Source: Sporosarcina sp. 6E9 (lineage in GTDB: Bacteria; Bacillota; Bacilli; Bacillales_A; Planococcaceae). From it: a stretch of 64,000 bases of DNA. Both the position numbers and the translations under genes were made by a program. Below the pieces are notes generated by a model. The model was not told the DNA's origin, searched no databases, and saw nothing but the letters and a program-made list of their open reading frames with translations. Shown one piece after another: positions 35,621 to 46,188 of the stretch (positions are counted from its first letter, which is position 1; every line of letters starts with the position of its first letter). Where the stretch lies: positions 1,791,874 through 1,855,873 of the forward strand of contig NZ_JAGEMN010000001.1 of assembly GCF_017921835.1 (NCBI RefSeq), written 5' to 3'.

Positions 35621-37027
35621 TTATAATCCGAAATAACGCTTTGAATTTTCATAACAAATATCACAGACATACTGCTCTAGGAGTACCATGTCTTTCGGAA
35701 CTTTACGTTCCTCAACCCAAGTGCCGAGTAAATTGCAAAGAATTCTTCTGAAATATTCATGTCTCGGGAATGAAAGGAAACTTCTTGAGTCGGTTAACAT
35801 CCCGACGAAGTTACTAATTAATCCGATATTCGCAAGCATTTTCATCTGTTCTTCCATACCGTCAATTGTATCATTAAACCACCAAGCTGTACCAAATTGA
35901 ACTTTTCCAGCAATTTCTGAACTTTGATAATTCCCAGCCATTGAAGCAAGCACATTATTATCATTCGCATTTAAACTATATAAAATTGTTTTCGGAAGCT
36001 TATTTTCACTTTCCAATGCATCTAAGAAGTTCGACACTTTATTGGCAAGTAAGACATTACCGATAGAATCAAATCCAGCATCCGGTCCTAGAATATTGAA
36101 CATTCTTGTATTGTTATTTCTAAGCGCACTGAAATGTAGTTGCATTGCCCAACCTTTTTCAGCATACAATTCAGCCAATGCCAGCATCGTAAACGTTTTA
36201 TACTGTTCAATTTCTTTGGAACTTAAGCTTTCTCCATTTAAACGCTTTTCGAAAATAGTTGAAGCTGCTTCTTTCGTTGCTGCTTCAAAGAACATCACGT
36301 CAATTCCGTGATCAGAAGCACGGCAACCATGTTCATCGAAATACTCAACACGACTAGCTAACGCGTCTAAAAATTGGTTGTATGTTTCAATCGAAGAATT
36401 CGTAACTTTACCAAGTTTTTCGAGCCAGCCTATAAATTCTTTACGCTCAAGATTTAGACCTTTATCTGGTCGGAATGAAGGTGACACTGTAATTTCGAAG
36501 CTTTCATCATGTAAAGCCTGGTGACTCGCCAAATCATCTGTCGGATCATCAGTCGTTCCTAGAAATTCTACTTGATCTTTTATAAGCAATGATCTGATAG
36601 ACATCTCTTTTGCCGATAATTTTTTATTCGCTTCTTCCCAGATTGCAGGTGCCGACTTTTCATTGAGTAGCTCCTCAATACCGAAATAATGTTTAAGTTC
36701 TAAATGCGTCCAGTGATACAATGGATTCCCGAATGTTTTCGGGACTGTTTTCGACCATTCTAAAAACTTTTCATAATCGCTTTTGTCCCCTGTAATGAAG
36801 GACTCTTCTACACCATTTGCACGCATCGCTCTCCACTTATAGTGGTCCGCGCCTAGCCAGATTTCGGATAGATTCGTGAAGTTTTTATCCGCTAAAATTT
36901 CGTGTTGATTTAAATGGTTATGATAATCGATAATTGGTAAATCTTTGGCTGTGCCGTGATACAACTCTTTTGCAGTATCATTATACAACAGAAAATCATC
37001 TGTGATAAATGTTTTTATATTTACCAA
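35621..37027 (-). CDS. uxaC: Glucuronate isomerase
   Basis: 468 residues. [13 protein letters not shown] near residue 33 has the metal-binding HxH motif of the amidohydrolase-like fold, and the whole length matches UxaC. It converts D-glucuronate to D-fructuronate (or galacturonate to tagaturonate). The start is TTG at 37027, directly after GAAGGG, which is unusually close; no other start is better. It is first in a two-gene unit with gnd, behind a 33-base palindrome. Confidence 0.95.
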   Translation of the reverse strand: MVNIKTFITDDFLLYNDTAKELYHGTAKDLPIIDYHNHLNQHEILADKNFTNLSEIWLGADHYKWRAMRANGVEESFITGDKSDYEKFLEWSKTVPKTFGNPLYHWTHLELKHYFGIEELLNEKSAPAIWEEANKKLSAKEMSIRSLLIKDQVEFLGTTDDPTDDLASHQALHDESFEITVSPSFRPDKGLNLERKEFIGWLEKLGKVTNSSIETYNQFLDALASRVEYFDEHGCRASDHGIDVMFFEAATKEAASTIFEKRLNGESLSSKEIEQYKTFTMLALAELYAEKGWAMQLHFSALRNNNTRMFNILGPDAGFDSIGNVLLANKVSNFLDALESENKLPKTILYSLNANDNNVLASMAGNYQSSEIAGKVQFGTAWWFNDTIDGMEEQMKMLANIGLISNFVGMLTDSRSFLSFPRHEYFRRILCNLLGTWVEERKVPKDMVLLEQYVCDICYENSKRYFGL

Positions 37028-37061
37028 CCCTTCAATTAATATTTATGTAAATTTATCGATA

Positions 37062-37094
37062 TTAGTTTATTTGTTTATCAAACAAACAGACTAA
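37062..37094. promoter_or_regulatory. Operator-like 33-base palindrome upstream of uxaC
   Basis: The halves TTAGTTTATTTGTTT and AAACAAACAGACTAA match at 13 of 15 positions as inverted repeats around ATC. The TTAGTTTGTTTG character resembles XylR operators, fitting the ROK repressor at 32914-34086. Confidence 0.65.
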
Positions 37095-37363
37095 CTCTCT
37101 CTAGTCTATAGTAATTGTAGTCGCTTTACTTTTCAAGCTCTAGGGATAGATTGATCTAGTTCTTTCTGCACTTGGTGGATGCCTACTGCTAGAAGGCCAC
37201 TACTTGAAGGTAACACTCGCAAAACCACGGACTACCTGCGGGAATAACTAATTATTGTACGGAGTTTAATCGAATTAAAGAAAAGTATATGTAGTTTTAA
37301 GCGGATTGGCGCCTCCCCATCGGAAAGCGCCAACAAAGCATAGAACCTTTTCAGGTACTCTTT
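37095..37363. other. Intergenic stretch between the uronate block and the sulfatase locus
   Basis: I find no gene. A stem TTGGCGC...GCGCCAA (about 37306-37333) may end the leftward sulfatase transcript but has no T-run. The uxaC promoter must lie near 37095-37140; I could not fix its boxes. Confidence 0.4.
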
Positions 37364-38830
37364 TTATCTAAGTGCAATTTGTAATGTTGCTTTTGGCTTA
37401 TTGTCAACGATTAATGATTTACCGTCTGTATAACCTTCCTCACGGCCAGTTAACTCTTCGATTAACTGATTTCTTCTTAAATTAATGCGTTTTCCATAAT
37501 CAGTTACATGTATTAGATTGGTTAACTCTTGAGGATCTTCTATTAAATTGAAGAACTGTTCTTCACCAGTTTGTGAATACCAAATATACTTTTCTTCCCC
37601 ACTGGTAATGCTATGGTACGATTGAATTCCAAGTGTATGTTCGCCATGAATATATTCACGCCAACTTAAATTCTCTGTTGATTCCATTTTGACTAATGGA
37701 AGTACACTTTTCCCTTCAACTGTATTGGGTATCGTAATATTTGTAGCATCCAGAAGGGTGGGCATTATGTCTCTTAATTCAACCATTTCATCAATCTTTA
37801 CATTCTTTTTCATCTGCAAGTGATTCCCTGGATCTACAAGTATGAAAGGCACATTTGCACTTCCTTCATATGGTAGACTTTTTCTGAATAAGTTATGATC
37901 TCCTAGTAATTCACCATGGTCAGAGACAAATAATATAATTGTATCTTGATATACACCGTACTCTTGCATCGCATTTAAAAATCTTCCAATTTGATGATCA
38001 ATATGCGTGATCAACGCATAATAAGCTGCTTTTGCTTGCTTTAAGCGCCTTTCGGGAACAATTCCCTTAGCTGTAATTGGACTGTAACCTTCTAATCCCT
38101 CGTCTTCTGTATTTGCCCAATCACCAATTGGAGAGTCTGGAATATCCACATCGCGATACATATCATAAAATGCGGATGGTGGATCAAATGGTGGATGCGG
38201 CCTCACATAGGACATCTTTAGAAAGAAAGGTTTAGTTGGATCACGCCTTCTTAAAAAGTCTATCGATTGCGAAGTTAACCAGTTCGTTGGATGGAGTTCT
38301 TCTGCTACATGCCAAGGTCGTGTAACTGTTGATGAATTACAATCTAACCCTAAATCCGTCAAATCCACATTACCTATTGCTCTTTCCCGCATCCAGTTCA
38401 AATAATCATCAGCGTAATCAGCAGATTCTATCGTTTTTGTATTATATTTAAATCGATTATAATGCATATAGCCATCATGTAAGATGACATTATGAAATCC
38501 ACATAAACTACGCGTTGGATACACATGCATCTTTCCAATCGCTTGTGTATGATAGCCCGCCTTCGTAAATTCATCCGCAATTGTATTTTCATATTTCCAA
38601 GGTACTTTATCTTCATAGCCTACCCGACCTGTTGAAGCTTGTGACCTTCCAGTTAATACACTCGCTCGTGCTGGAACACATGAAGGTGTGGCGGCATAGG
38701 CATTTGTAAACAATGCCCCACTTCTAGCCAGTTGATCTAAATTGGGTGTATCCACAACTGGGTGGTCCAGAATGCTCAAACAATCAGCACGCATCTGATC
38801 GACCATTATTAATAAAACATTCGGTTTCAT
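37364..38830 (-). CDS. Sulfatase, Cys-type (family S1)
   Basis: 488 residues. [13 protein letters not shown] opens the alkaline-phosphatase-like fold with a metal-binding Asp. Cys51 in [13 protein letters not shown] is the C-x-P-x-R residue converted to formylglycine. [12 protein letters not shown] (about 300) holds further metal ligands. There is no signal peptide, so it acts in the cytoplasm on imported oligosaccharides. It is the last gene of the locus. GGGGGA precedes the ATG. Confidence 0.93.
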   Translation of the reverse strand: MKPNVLLIMVDQMRADCLSILDHPVVDTPNLDQLARSGALFTNAYAATPSCVPARASVLTGRSQASTGRVGYEDKVPWKYENTIADEFTKAGYHTQAIGKMHVYPTRSLCGFHNVILHDGYMHYNRFKYNTKTIESADYADDYLNWMRERAIGNVDLTDLGLDCNSSTVTRPWHVAEELHPTNWLTSQSIDFLRRRDPTKPFFLKMSYVRPHPPFDPPSAFYDMYRDVDIPDSPIGDWANTEDEGLEGYSPITAKGIVPERRLKQAKAAYYALITHIDHQIGRFLNAMQEYGVYQDTIILFVSDHGELLGDHNLFRKSLPYEGSANVPFILVDPGNHLQMKKNVKIDEMVELRDIMPTLLDATNITIPNTVEGKSVLPLVKMESTENLSWREYIHGEHTLGIQSYHSITSGEEKYIWYSQTGEEQFFNLIEDPQELTNLIHVTDYGKRINLRRNQLIEELTGREEGYTDGKSLIVDNKPKATLQIALR

Positions 38831-38917
38831 ATATAGATGTCCCCCAAGATAAATTTAATTCCAATGCTTTATATGGTCCACCTACCAAGGTGCATACAAG
38901 GAATATCACCTCAATGA

Positions 38918-40177
38918 TTACGCGTTACCATGGTGATAAACAAAAATTTCTTTGATAGCAGGTGTCCCTTTACTTTCAGTGATTTCTAACTCTATCCCAC
39001 GTACATTTATCGCAGGGATTGGAACAATTACTTTATTCCCTATATTTCTACCTTCATGGATTGACAGTCTCCGCCGTGTTTTAGCTGTGATGGCATTGAT
39101 CGTAAATCGGCTTACACTTTCCCCATCTGTTAAATCTTCCTGAATCACAATATGGTCAATTAAATGGGGTTCACTAGTTTCATAAATCCACTTTCCATCG
39201 CGATAACCAAACTGATCAATGGATACAATCGGACCATGAAACCGTTCACTAATCTCCGCCCCAAACTCTAATAAACGACTTGTATCTTTTTCCGGTAAAA
39301 GCCCTTCTCGATTTGGACCAATATTCAATAATAGATTTGCACCTCGGCCAACAGAGTGATAATATATCCCCATTAATTCTTCTAAACTCTTTACAGAATG
39401 TTCATCATTTTCACTGTAAAACCAGTTATCTCTCATTTGAACATCACATTCCGCCGGTAACCAAATCGGTTCTTCCAAATCTTCCAGTTCATCAACATAA
39501 ATAGAGAAATCCAGATTGCTCACGACATTCCAGCATGGAATTGGTGCAAGACCATCTTCGTTCCCCACCCACCTGAAATCTGGGTCAGCCATATTAAAAA
39601 TTAGAATATTCGGTTGCAATGAACGGATTTTCAAGATGATACGTTCCCAGTCATACTCGTGACCTTCAGATCCTGCACCATCAAACCATAGAATATCAAT
39701 TTCTCCATAGTTTGATAGCAATTCTGTAATTTGATTGATAAAATAATCGTCATATGCTTTTGCATCTTTATTGCTATAAAAATCAGCTGCACCATCATAT
39801 GGAGAATAATATAGACCAGGCTTAATATTATGATGACGACATTCTGCAATGAATTCTCGAACAACATCGCCTTTTCCATCTTTCCACGGTGATTTGGCAA
39901 CTGAAAAGTCCGTGTATTTTGAAGGCCAGTTGGAAAATCCATCATGATGCTTCGCAGTTAAAACAGCGTACTCCATGCCTGCTTCTTTCGCAGTCCTCAG
40001 CCATTGCCCACAATCTAAACTTTCCGGATTAAATTCAGTTGGTGACATCGTCCTTTTATCAAAATCAACATAGCCCTCATAAAAAGTACGAAGGCCAAAG
40101 TGAATAAATAAACCAAATTCCCATGCTTGATACTCGAGTTGCCTTGCCGTTGGTTTAACTTGTTGGGTTGTAATCAT
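38918..40177 (-). CDS. Alpha-L-fucosidase (GH29)
   Basis: 419 residues. WEFGLFIHFGLRTFYEG and VLTAKHHDGFSNWPSKYTDF are GH29 signatures, and Asp166 in DILWFDGAG is the expected nucleophile. It lacks the usual C-terminal beta-sandwich extension of longer members, ending after a short sheet region. No signal peptide, so intracellular. Neighbouring sulfatases suggest that its substrate is a sulfated, fucose-containing glycan. TAGGAGG precedes the ATG. Confidence 0.93.
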   Translation of the reverse strand: MITTQQVKPTARQLEYQAWEFGLFIHFGLRTFYEGYVDFDKRTMSPTEFNPESLDCGQWLRTAKEAGMEYAVLTAKHHDGFSNWPSKYTDFSVAKSPWKDGKGDVVREFIAECRHHNIKPGLYYSPYDGAADFYSNKDAKAYDDYFINQITELLSNYGEIDILWFDGAGSEGHEYDWERIILKIRSLQPNILIFNMADPDFRWVGNEDGLAPIPCWNVVSNLDFSIYVDELEDLEEPIWLPAECDVQMRDNWFYSENDEHSVKSLEELMGIYYHSVGRGANLLLNIGPNREGLLPEKDTSRLLEFGAEISERFHGPIVSIDQFGYRDGKWIYETSEPHLIDHIVIQEDLTDGESVSRFTINAITAKTRRRLSIHEGRNIGNKVIVPIPAINVRGIELEITESKGTPAIKEIFVYHHGNA

Positions 40178-40249
40178 GAACTAGCCTCCTAACAGGCACT
40201 TAATTTAATTAATAGATTTATTAATTGTACATTACAGGATTTCTATCGA

Positions 40250-41758
40250 TTAGGCGTGTGTTACTCTAGGCATTGCCATTGACTCTTTTCCTAGTTCCGC
40301 CCAAACATATTTCAATAAAAGCTCACTCTTTAATTGTTCATATTCATCCTGTGCCCATAGGTTATTTATTTCACCTGGATCTTCCTTTAAATCATAAATC
40401 TCACCATATGTTTTATTATAGTAAACTGTGATTTTATATCTATCATCTACATAGGTTTTCTGATGTATGGTCGTAGGTTCATGTCTGAACTCACATATTA
40501 TGTGATCTCTTGCTTTTTCTTCAAGCCCCAACCACACTTTACTTTGATTGACTCCAGTCATTTGCGGTGGAACGAGAATAGTAGCAAACGACAAAAATGT
40601 TGGTGCTAAGTCAACTAATGACTGCATTGATTGAGATACTTTTCCAGCCGGAACTTTACCTGGATAACGAACAATAAATGGAACTTTTATTAGATCCTCA
40701 TAATGAAAGCCACCTTTATACTGCAATCCATGTTGCCCAAAAAAATGACCATGATCACTGGTGAAAACAATAATTGTATTATCAGCAATACCCAATTCAT
40801 CTAAGTTATCTAGAATCTTCCCGATATACTTATCCATCATACTAACCATACCGTAATATGTAGCGGTTATTTTCTTATGACGTTCATCTTCAATTTGATG
40901 CGAATGATAACCATGTATAGCTAACCCAGTTTCTTTATAGCTAGAGAAATCTGGGTTCTCTTCTTGAGTCATTTGAAAATGCGGTGGATTCTTTTCATGT
41001 TCGCCCTCTATACCTTTGGGAATGGTCAAAAGTTCCGGATCATACATCTTATCCCACGGTTCTGGAACTAAATAAGGAGGATGAGGATCAAAAAAACTTG
41101 ACCACATAAAGAAACTCTCATTATTTTGGGTGTATTCCTTGATTTTAGTATTCGTCCGTTCAGCAATCCATGTATTGTAATGATACTCTTCTGGAATTGG
41201 CCATTTATGTTCGTCTTTCTTATCCATTGTTCCGGTTGGAGCGACAAAATAATCTCGCCAATTCATGCAGCCATTTTCTTCGAGCCATAATGCATAATGT
41301 TGCCCTACATGTGCCTCATTAGTATGATTTCTGGCGAGTTCAATATGTTCAAACCCATAAAACTCTTCATTATATTCCTTCCAAAACGGTAAATCTTGTA
41401 ATAATGGATAGGATTCTAGTGATGTATATTCATCAGTTTCATGTAGTTGTTGAAAATGCGCCTTTCCAATGAGTGCAGTACGGTAATTATTTTCTGTAAA
41501 ATCATTTCCAACTGTATGACGATTTTCTAATAACTTTGTACCAAGTGTCCATGCTCCATGTTGACTTGGATATTTTCCGGTAATAATTGAAGCTCGTGTT
41601 GGAGTACACGTTGGATTTGGACAGTAGGCACGTTTAAAAGTCGTTCCCTCTTTAACCAATCGATCCAAATTTGGTGTAGAGAGTTCATCATTAAATGCAC
41701 CTATCGTGTCAAAATGTTGTTGATCGCTTGTTATCAATAATATATTGGGTTTCCTCAT
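40250..41758 (-). CDS. Sulfatase, Cys-type (family S1)
   Basis: 502 residues. NILLITSDQQHFDTIG starts the fold, Cys51 in PTCTPTRASIITGK is the formylglycine site, and VFTSDHGHFFGQHG (about 335) binds the metal. Cytoplasmic, no signal. It differs strongly in sequence from the other two sulfatases, so a different sulfate position or sugar is likely. AGGAG precedes the ATG. Confidence 0.93.
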   Translation of the reverse strand: MRKPNILLITSDQQHFDTIGAFNDELSTPNLDRLVKEGTTFKRAYCPNPTCTPTRASIITGKYPSQHGAWTLGTKLLENRHTVGNDFTENNYRTALIGKAHFQQLHETDEYTSLESYPLLQDLPFWKEYNEEFYGFEHIELARNHTNEAHVGQHYALWLEENGCMNWRDYFVAPTGTMDKKDEHKWPIPEEYHYNTWIAERTNTKIKEYTQNNESFFMWSSFFDPHPPYLVPEPWDKMYDPELLTIPKGIEGEHEKNPPHFQMTQEENPDFSSYKETGLAIHGYHSHQIEDERHKKITATYYGMVSMMDKYIGKILDNLDELGIADNTIIVFTSDHGHFFGQHGLQYKGGFHYEDLIKVPFIVRYPGKVPAGKVSQSMQSLVDLAPTFLSFATILVPPQMTGVNQSKVWLGLEEKARDHIICEFRHEPTTIHQKTYVDDRYKITVYYNKTYGEIYDLKEDPGEINNLWAQDEYEQLKSELLLKYVWAELGKESMAMPRVTHA

Positions 41759-41841
41759 ATAGGCAAATACTCCTGTTTTTTATATTTTTATTGAGTCAGT
41801 AAACATATCACTTATTACAAAAACATCAGAGTGTTCTAAAA

Positions 41842-42465
41842 TTAAACAGTTGCTACTCCTTCTTCATATTTCGAAAATGTTTTGGATACGCCCCACATTA
41901 AAATATATGCAGTGACACTACCACCGAAGAAAAACAAGAGACCCGGTATGTAGATGAATGTCGCGTAATTTAGAACTACGACAACAACCATTAAAAACAC
42001 AGTCAAAATAGGATGGATGATCCCAATGACGAAAGACCATTTCAAGTGATCAAAAACAGTTAAATTGAAATGAACATATATCGGAAAGAGATACAGTAGC
42101 GCAATGCTTATGATGAAAAATAGAGCTAAAACTACATAACTCGCAATGAAATAATTTATCCCATCCATCGAACGTAACACTTGGAACTGTATCGTCAATA
42201 AGTAAATAACCAGAAACAGACTTAAACCTACGGCATTTACTTTGAAAAACTCTTTGCGATACGTCGCCAAAAATGTCTTTGCGATTGGGATATCTTGTTC
42301 ACCCATAATCCATTTCCGCGTTACCGCAAACATCCCAGCTGTTGCGGGTAATATTCCGAATATTACCAATCCACATACGGTAAAAGCAACCCATAAAAGG
42401 TTTACATACGCCAATTTTGTTATCCATAAAGCGAATGCAACGTACCCATTTACAAAACCTCTCAT
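41842..42465 (-). CDS. DUF624 (YesL-family) membrane protein, copy A
   Basis: 207 residues, about five hydrophobic helices. It differs from the 212-residue copy B (62277-62915) at three internal residues and in the last ten or so, where the DNA similarity also stops. Family members accompany LplBC permeases; their job is unknown. GAGGAGG precedes the ATG; the gap to lplC is 41 bases. Confidence 0.85.
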   Translation of the reverse strand: MRGFVNGYVAFALWITKLAYVNLLWVAFTVCGLVIFGILPATAGMFAVTRKWIMGEQDIPIAKTFLATYRKEFFKVNAVGLSLFLVIYLLTIQFQVLRSMDGINYFIASYVVLALFFIISIALLYLFPIYVHFNLTVFDHLKWSFVIGIIHPILTVFLMVVVVVLNYATFIYIPGLLFFFGGSVTAYILMWGVSKTFSKYEEGVATV

Positions 42466-43550
42466 GATAATCCTCCTCTGTTACTCATTTTCCGTTGTAT
42501 CTTTTTTTACTCTTTCACTGATCCAATCAATACACCTTTAACAAAGAAGCGTTGCAAAAATGGATACGCAATGAGTAATGGTAGCGCTGAAACAATAATA
42601 ACCGCGTATTTAATGAGAGAAGCTGTCTTAATCTGTTCAACAAATGACTCGGCAACCCCGCCGCCACCGCCTGCACCTGATGCATCAACTTCGTTTAAAA
42701 CTAGGATTTGTCTTAGAATTAATTGTAATGGATACAACTTATCATTCGACAAATAGATTAGTGCGTTAAAGTATTGGTTCCATAACGCAACGGCGTGAAA
42801 TAAAGCCATAACGGCGATAATTGGCAGTGATAGCGGCAAAACAATCTGCCAAAATATTTTATAATCCGATGCACCGTCAATTTTTGAGGCTTCCACAAGT
42901 TGATCGGGTATGGTTTGTTCAAAAAATGTACGTGCAACGAGAATTGACCATGCCCCCAACAAACCAGGTATTACAATCGCCCAAATCGTATCTAGCATTT
43001 GCAAGTTTTTTATAACTAAATAAGTGGGGATTAATCCACCGTTAAAGAGCATCGTGAAGAGGATAAACCACAACACGTATTTCTTACCCGCTAATTCTTT
43101 TCTAGATAATGCATATGCGCAAGGTAATAAGACAAATAAATGAAGCGCTGTACCTAAAACTGTATACATGATGGTATTTCGATACCCAAGCCAAATCACC
43201 TCATTCGCAAAGACTTTCTTGAATCCTTCGAACGTGATGTCTACTGGCCAAAGCCACATTCTTCCCGTACTAACTGCCGACGGGTCACTGATGGATGCAC
43301 TAATAACAAATATCAGTGGGTAAATGATGATAAGTGTAATAAACGTGACAAGGATGGTATTAATGACACCAAACGACTTGTCCGACATGCTCGTATTCTT
43401 CATGGATTTCCCTCCTTACCACAGACTATTTTCACTTGTTTTTCTAGCAATATGATTCACGCTAATTAATAAGATAATATTAATCGCTGATTCAAATAAA
43501 CCGACCGCCGCTGCGAAGCTATATTGTCCTTCTAATAGACCGGTTTGATA
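41861..43550. repeat. Direct repeat, copy A (pairs with 62311-64000)
   Basis: Constant offset of 20,450 bases to copy B. By eye I count about two dozen differences over 1,690 bases, and only three in the roughly 930 bases around lplC. The unit covers the DUF624 gene, lplC and the end of lplB, and copy B continues beyond the window. Confidence 0.95.
42507..43403 (-). CDS. LplC-type sugar ABC permease, copy A
   Basis: 298 residues, six helices, EAA loop VEASKIDGASDYKIFWQIVLPLSLP (about 187-210). The protein is identical to copy B at 62957-63853. A GAGGGGG-type glycine run (ASGAGGGGGVAES, about 245) lies in an outer loop. It forms the LplBC channel with the next gene. GGAGGG precedes the ATG. 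Confidence 0.93.
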   Translation of the reverse strand: MKNTSMSDKSFGVINTILVTFITLIIIYPLIFVISASISDPSAVSTGRMWLWPVDITFEGFKKVFANEVIWLGYRNTIMYTVLGTALHLFVLLPCAYALSRKELAGKKYVLWFILFTMLFNGGLIPTYLVIKNLQMLDTIWAIVIPGLLGAWSILVARTFFEQTIPDQLVEASKIDGASDYKIFWQIVLPLSLPIIAVMALFHAVALWNQYFNALIYLSNDKLYPLQLILRQILVLNEVDASGAGGGGGVAESFVEQIKTASLIKYAVIIVSALPLLIAYPFLQRFFVKGVLIGSVKE

Positions 43551-44366
43551 AACGAAAGTTTGAATAACATCAGACGTTTCAGCGTTCAAACTGTTTTGCA
43601 TAAGCAATACTTTCTCAAAGCCGATTGCCATAAAGCTTCCGATGTTCAAGATAAACAAAATGACTACCGTCGGTAGGATGGATGGAATATTAATATGTAG
43701 AATTCGCTGCATTCTTGAAGCACCGTCTACTGTTGCTGCTTCATGCAATTCTGGGTTCACCCCAGCCAATGCCGCCAAATAAATAATGGTTCCCCAACCA
43801 AGAGATTGCCATTGACCTGACCAAACAAAAATGTGACGGAACCAACTTGGGCTCGTTAAAAAGTCGATGGGTTGTCCACCAAATGAGACAATCGCATGGT
43901 TTACAATTCCAGTAATCGGATCCAAAAAGGCCACGAGCATACCGACAACAACAACGACCGATATAAAATGCGGAGCATATGTAAGCGTTTGCGTCCATTT
44001 TTTATAAGCCCCATTACGTAACTCGTTTAACATGAGCGCAAATATAATTGGGATTGGGAAAAGTAGTAATCCATATATATTTAATATCAGTGTATTTTTA
44101 AGTAAGCGCCAGAAATAGTAAGAGTCGAAAAAACGTGTGAAATGTTCAAAACCAACCCAAGGGCTTCCCGTTATTCCTAGGTTCGCGTAAAAGTCTTTAA
44201 ATGCGATTTGTACTCCATACATTGGGACATAGTGAAAAATAATGAAGTATGTAAGTGCAGGTATTAAAAAAGTATACAGCTGCCAGTTTCGCGAAAAGTT
44301 TTTCCTCATTCGTTGAACTTTACTCTCGTTTCGAGAAGAAGCGACAGTTTGTGCTTTGATTCCCAT
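43416..44366 (-). CDS. LplB-type sugar ABC permease
   Basis: 316 residues. A cytoplasmic N-terminus rich in Arg and Lys, then six helices; FHYVPMYGVQIAFKDF after helix 1 is typical of LplB/YtcP. EAA loop HEAATVDGASRMQRILHINIP (about 213-233). It is followed after 12 bases by lplC. GGAGG precedes the ATG. A terminator-like hairpin lies between it and the binding-protein gene upstream. Confidence 0.93.
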   Translation of the reverse strand: MGIKAQTVASSRNESKVQRMRKNFSRNWQLYTFLIPALTYFIIFHYVPMYGVQIAFKDFYANLGITGSPWVGFEHFTRFFDSYYFWRLLKNTLILNIYGLLLFPIPIIFALMLNELRNGAYKKWTQTLTYAPHFISVVVVVGMLVAFLDPITGIVNHAIVSFGGQPIDFLTSPSWFRHIFVWSGQWQSLGWGTIIYLAALAGVNPELHEAATVDGASRMQRILHINIPSILPTVVILFILNIGSFMAIGFEKVLLMQNSLNAETSDVIQTFVYQTGLLEGQYSFAAAVGLFESAINIILLISVNHIARKTSENSLW

Positions 44367-44407
44367 TAATCCAACCTCCTTTTGACAATTCGTTGATTAA
44401 AAAGAAA

Positions 44408-44427
44408 CAGGGGAATATTTTCCCCTG
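44408..44427 (-). terminator. Attenuator between binding-protein and permease genes
   Basis: CAGGGGAA and TTCCCCTG form an eight-pair stem with loop AATA, followed on the minus strand by TTTCTTTTT. It would let binding protein exceed permease. Confidence 0.85.
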
Positions 44428-44502
44428 CTAATTCACAACGGTTCCATGAATATCTTATTGATTTAATTCTACTGATAATCCTTTTCGACTAACAATCTGT
44501 AA

Positions 44503-46110
44503 TTAGTTACCTGAATACCTTTCATAAGCGGCTTGTTGTACTTCAAGATATTTATCCATACCAATACTATTAAGTGTTTTCAAGTAATTATCCCACTCAG
44601 ATAATGGCGTATCACCTTTGATAAATTTATCACGCATTTCAAGTGCATATTTTTCCAAATCTGCACCAACAGAAGCTAAAACTTTAGTTTCTTCTTCTGT
44701 ATACATAAATTTCGGCCACGACACGTCAGAGAGATATGGCTTCAACTTCTCTGTTGCCTTTAAAGAAGACTGTGAAGTTTCTGACCCAAGAAAGTATTCT
44801 TGCTTCATAATTCCTGGTGGCCAGATGCCCACCCAAGTTAAGCGCTTTCTAATTTCTTGATCCATAGTTAAACCATCGGGACTGTTAGTAATTTCATCAA
44901 CATATTCATACGTACCATCTTCGTTCTTCACATAAGTCTCATCTTCGATACCCATGTATTGAAATCTTGCTCCCTCATCCGTATAGAAGTGATCGAGCCA
45001 TCTAACCATTGCCGCCGGTTCTTTATTTTCTCTAGTTATCACTAGTCCATCTACTCTCCCGACTGCATTACTTTTACTATATGACTGATAACCTTCTGGA
45101 CCTTTAAGTGGCAAGCCGCCGACGAAAGCACTTTCACTTACACCAAATGTCTCATCAGGGCTATAAAATACCGTACTTCCATAAATATTTGATGCGCCAT
45201 TAGCCAAAAATTGGTCGTTTTCTATTGTGAAAATATTTTGGTTTATTAATCCTTCTTGATATAGCTTATTTATATATATCAACATTTCTTTGTAGCCCTC
45301 TGTGGAAGGAACAAATCGAACTTTATCATTTTCTTTATTCAAGTCGATATAAGTTTGATTTTGCTCCGATAAACCAAATGAACCTCTTAGCCAACGAACT
45401 AGTTCGTTGATATTACGACCACCATAAGGAATCTCATCCGCTTTTCCATTGCCATTTAAATCATTATTATTGATAGCTTTCAAATAAGCATAATACTCAT
45501 CAGTGGTTTCTGGTATTTCCAAATCCAAAGTTTCCAGCCATTGCTGGTTATACCATGGCCTAGCCCCCACAACTAATGAGAGAAACTCTGGATCTTGAAT
45601 AGTAGGCATCGAGTAGATATTTCCATCTGGAAAGGTGATCGCTTTACGCACTTCTGGATATTGCTCCATCAATTTTGTTAAATTTGGAGCATATTTTTCA
45701 ATTAAGTCATTTAGTTTAATGAAAGTTCCTTGTTTCCCGTATTTATATAAATCCAAGTTATTTAATCCGGAAGCATAGAAAGCATCTGGTATATCGTCAC
45801 TTGCTAAAGTTAAATTCCTCTTTTCTTCCAACGATGCATGAGGGATTTGTTCCCAGTTAATGTCGATGTTGGTCATTTCCTTATATTTATTCCAAATAAG
45901 AATGTCATTCCAATTGCCTTCATTCGAATTTGCCGCGACAAAAACGTCATAACTAATTGGTTCATTAACGATTGGCATATCCGTTATATTAAGATTATCA
46001 AGGTTACCTTCATTTACTTCTTCTTCATTTGATTTAGTCTTATCGTCATTACATGCTGCCAGTAATAATACCATTGCGAATAAAACTATTAGTGATCTTC
46101 TAATCTTCAA
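44503..46110 (-). CDS. LplA-like sugar-binding lipoprotein 1
   Basis: 535 residues from a TTG (TAGGGAGTG upstream). Lipobox LLLAAC with Cys20. The mature part is a large LplA-type binding fold, with a calcium-binding-like loop DLNGNGKADEIPYGG (about 215-230). It is the least similar of the three LplA paralogues and the one directly upstream of lplB-lplC. It sits on the membrane outer face and delivers oligosaccharides. Confidence 0.92.
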   Translation of the reverse strand: MKIRRSLIVLFAMVLLLAACNDDKTKSNEEEVNEGNLDNLNITDMPIVNEPISYDVFVAANSNEGNWNDILIWNKYKEMTNIDINWEQIPHASLEEKRNLTLASDDIPDAFYASGLNNLDLYKYGKQGTFIKLNDLIEKYAPNLTKLMEQYPEVRKAITFPDGNIYSMPTIQDPEFLSLVVGARPWYNQQWLETLDLEIPETTDEYYAYLKAINNNDLNGNGKADEIPYGGRNINELVRWLRGSFGLSEQNQTYIDLNKENDKVRFVPSTEGYKEMLIYINKLYQEGLINQNIFTIENDQFLANGASNIYGSTVFYSPDETFGVSESAFVGGLPLKGPEGYQSYSKSNAVGRVDGLVITRENKEPAAMVRWLDHFYTDEGARFQYMGIEDETYVKNEDGTYEYVDEITNSPDGLTMDQEIRKRLTWVGIWPPGIMKQEYFLGSETSQSSLKATEKLKPYLSDVSWPKFMYTEEETKVLASVGADLEKYALEMRDKFIKGDTPLSEWDNYLKTLNSIGMDKYLEVQQAAYERYSGN

Positions 46111-46188
46111 AAAAATACACTCCCTACGATTCTAGTTTGAAATCCCCCTTCTACACGTCCCCCTCAAAGTTTATATTACTAATATAAT

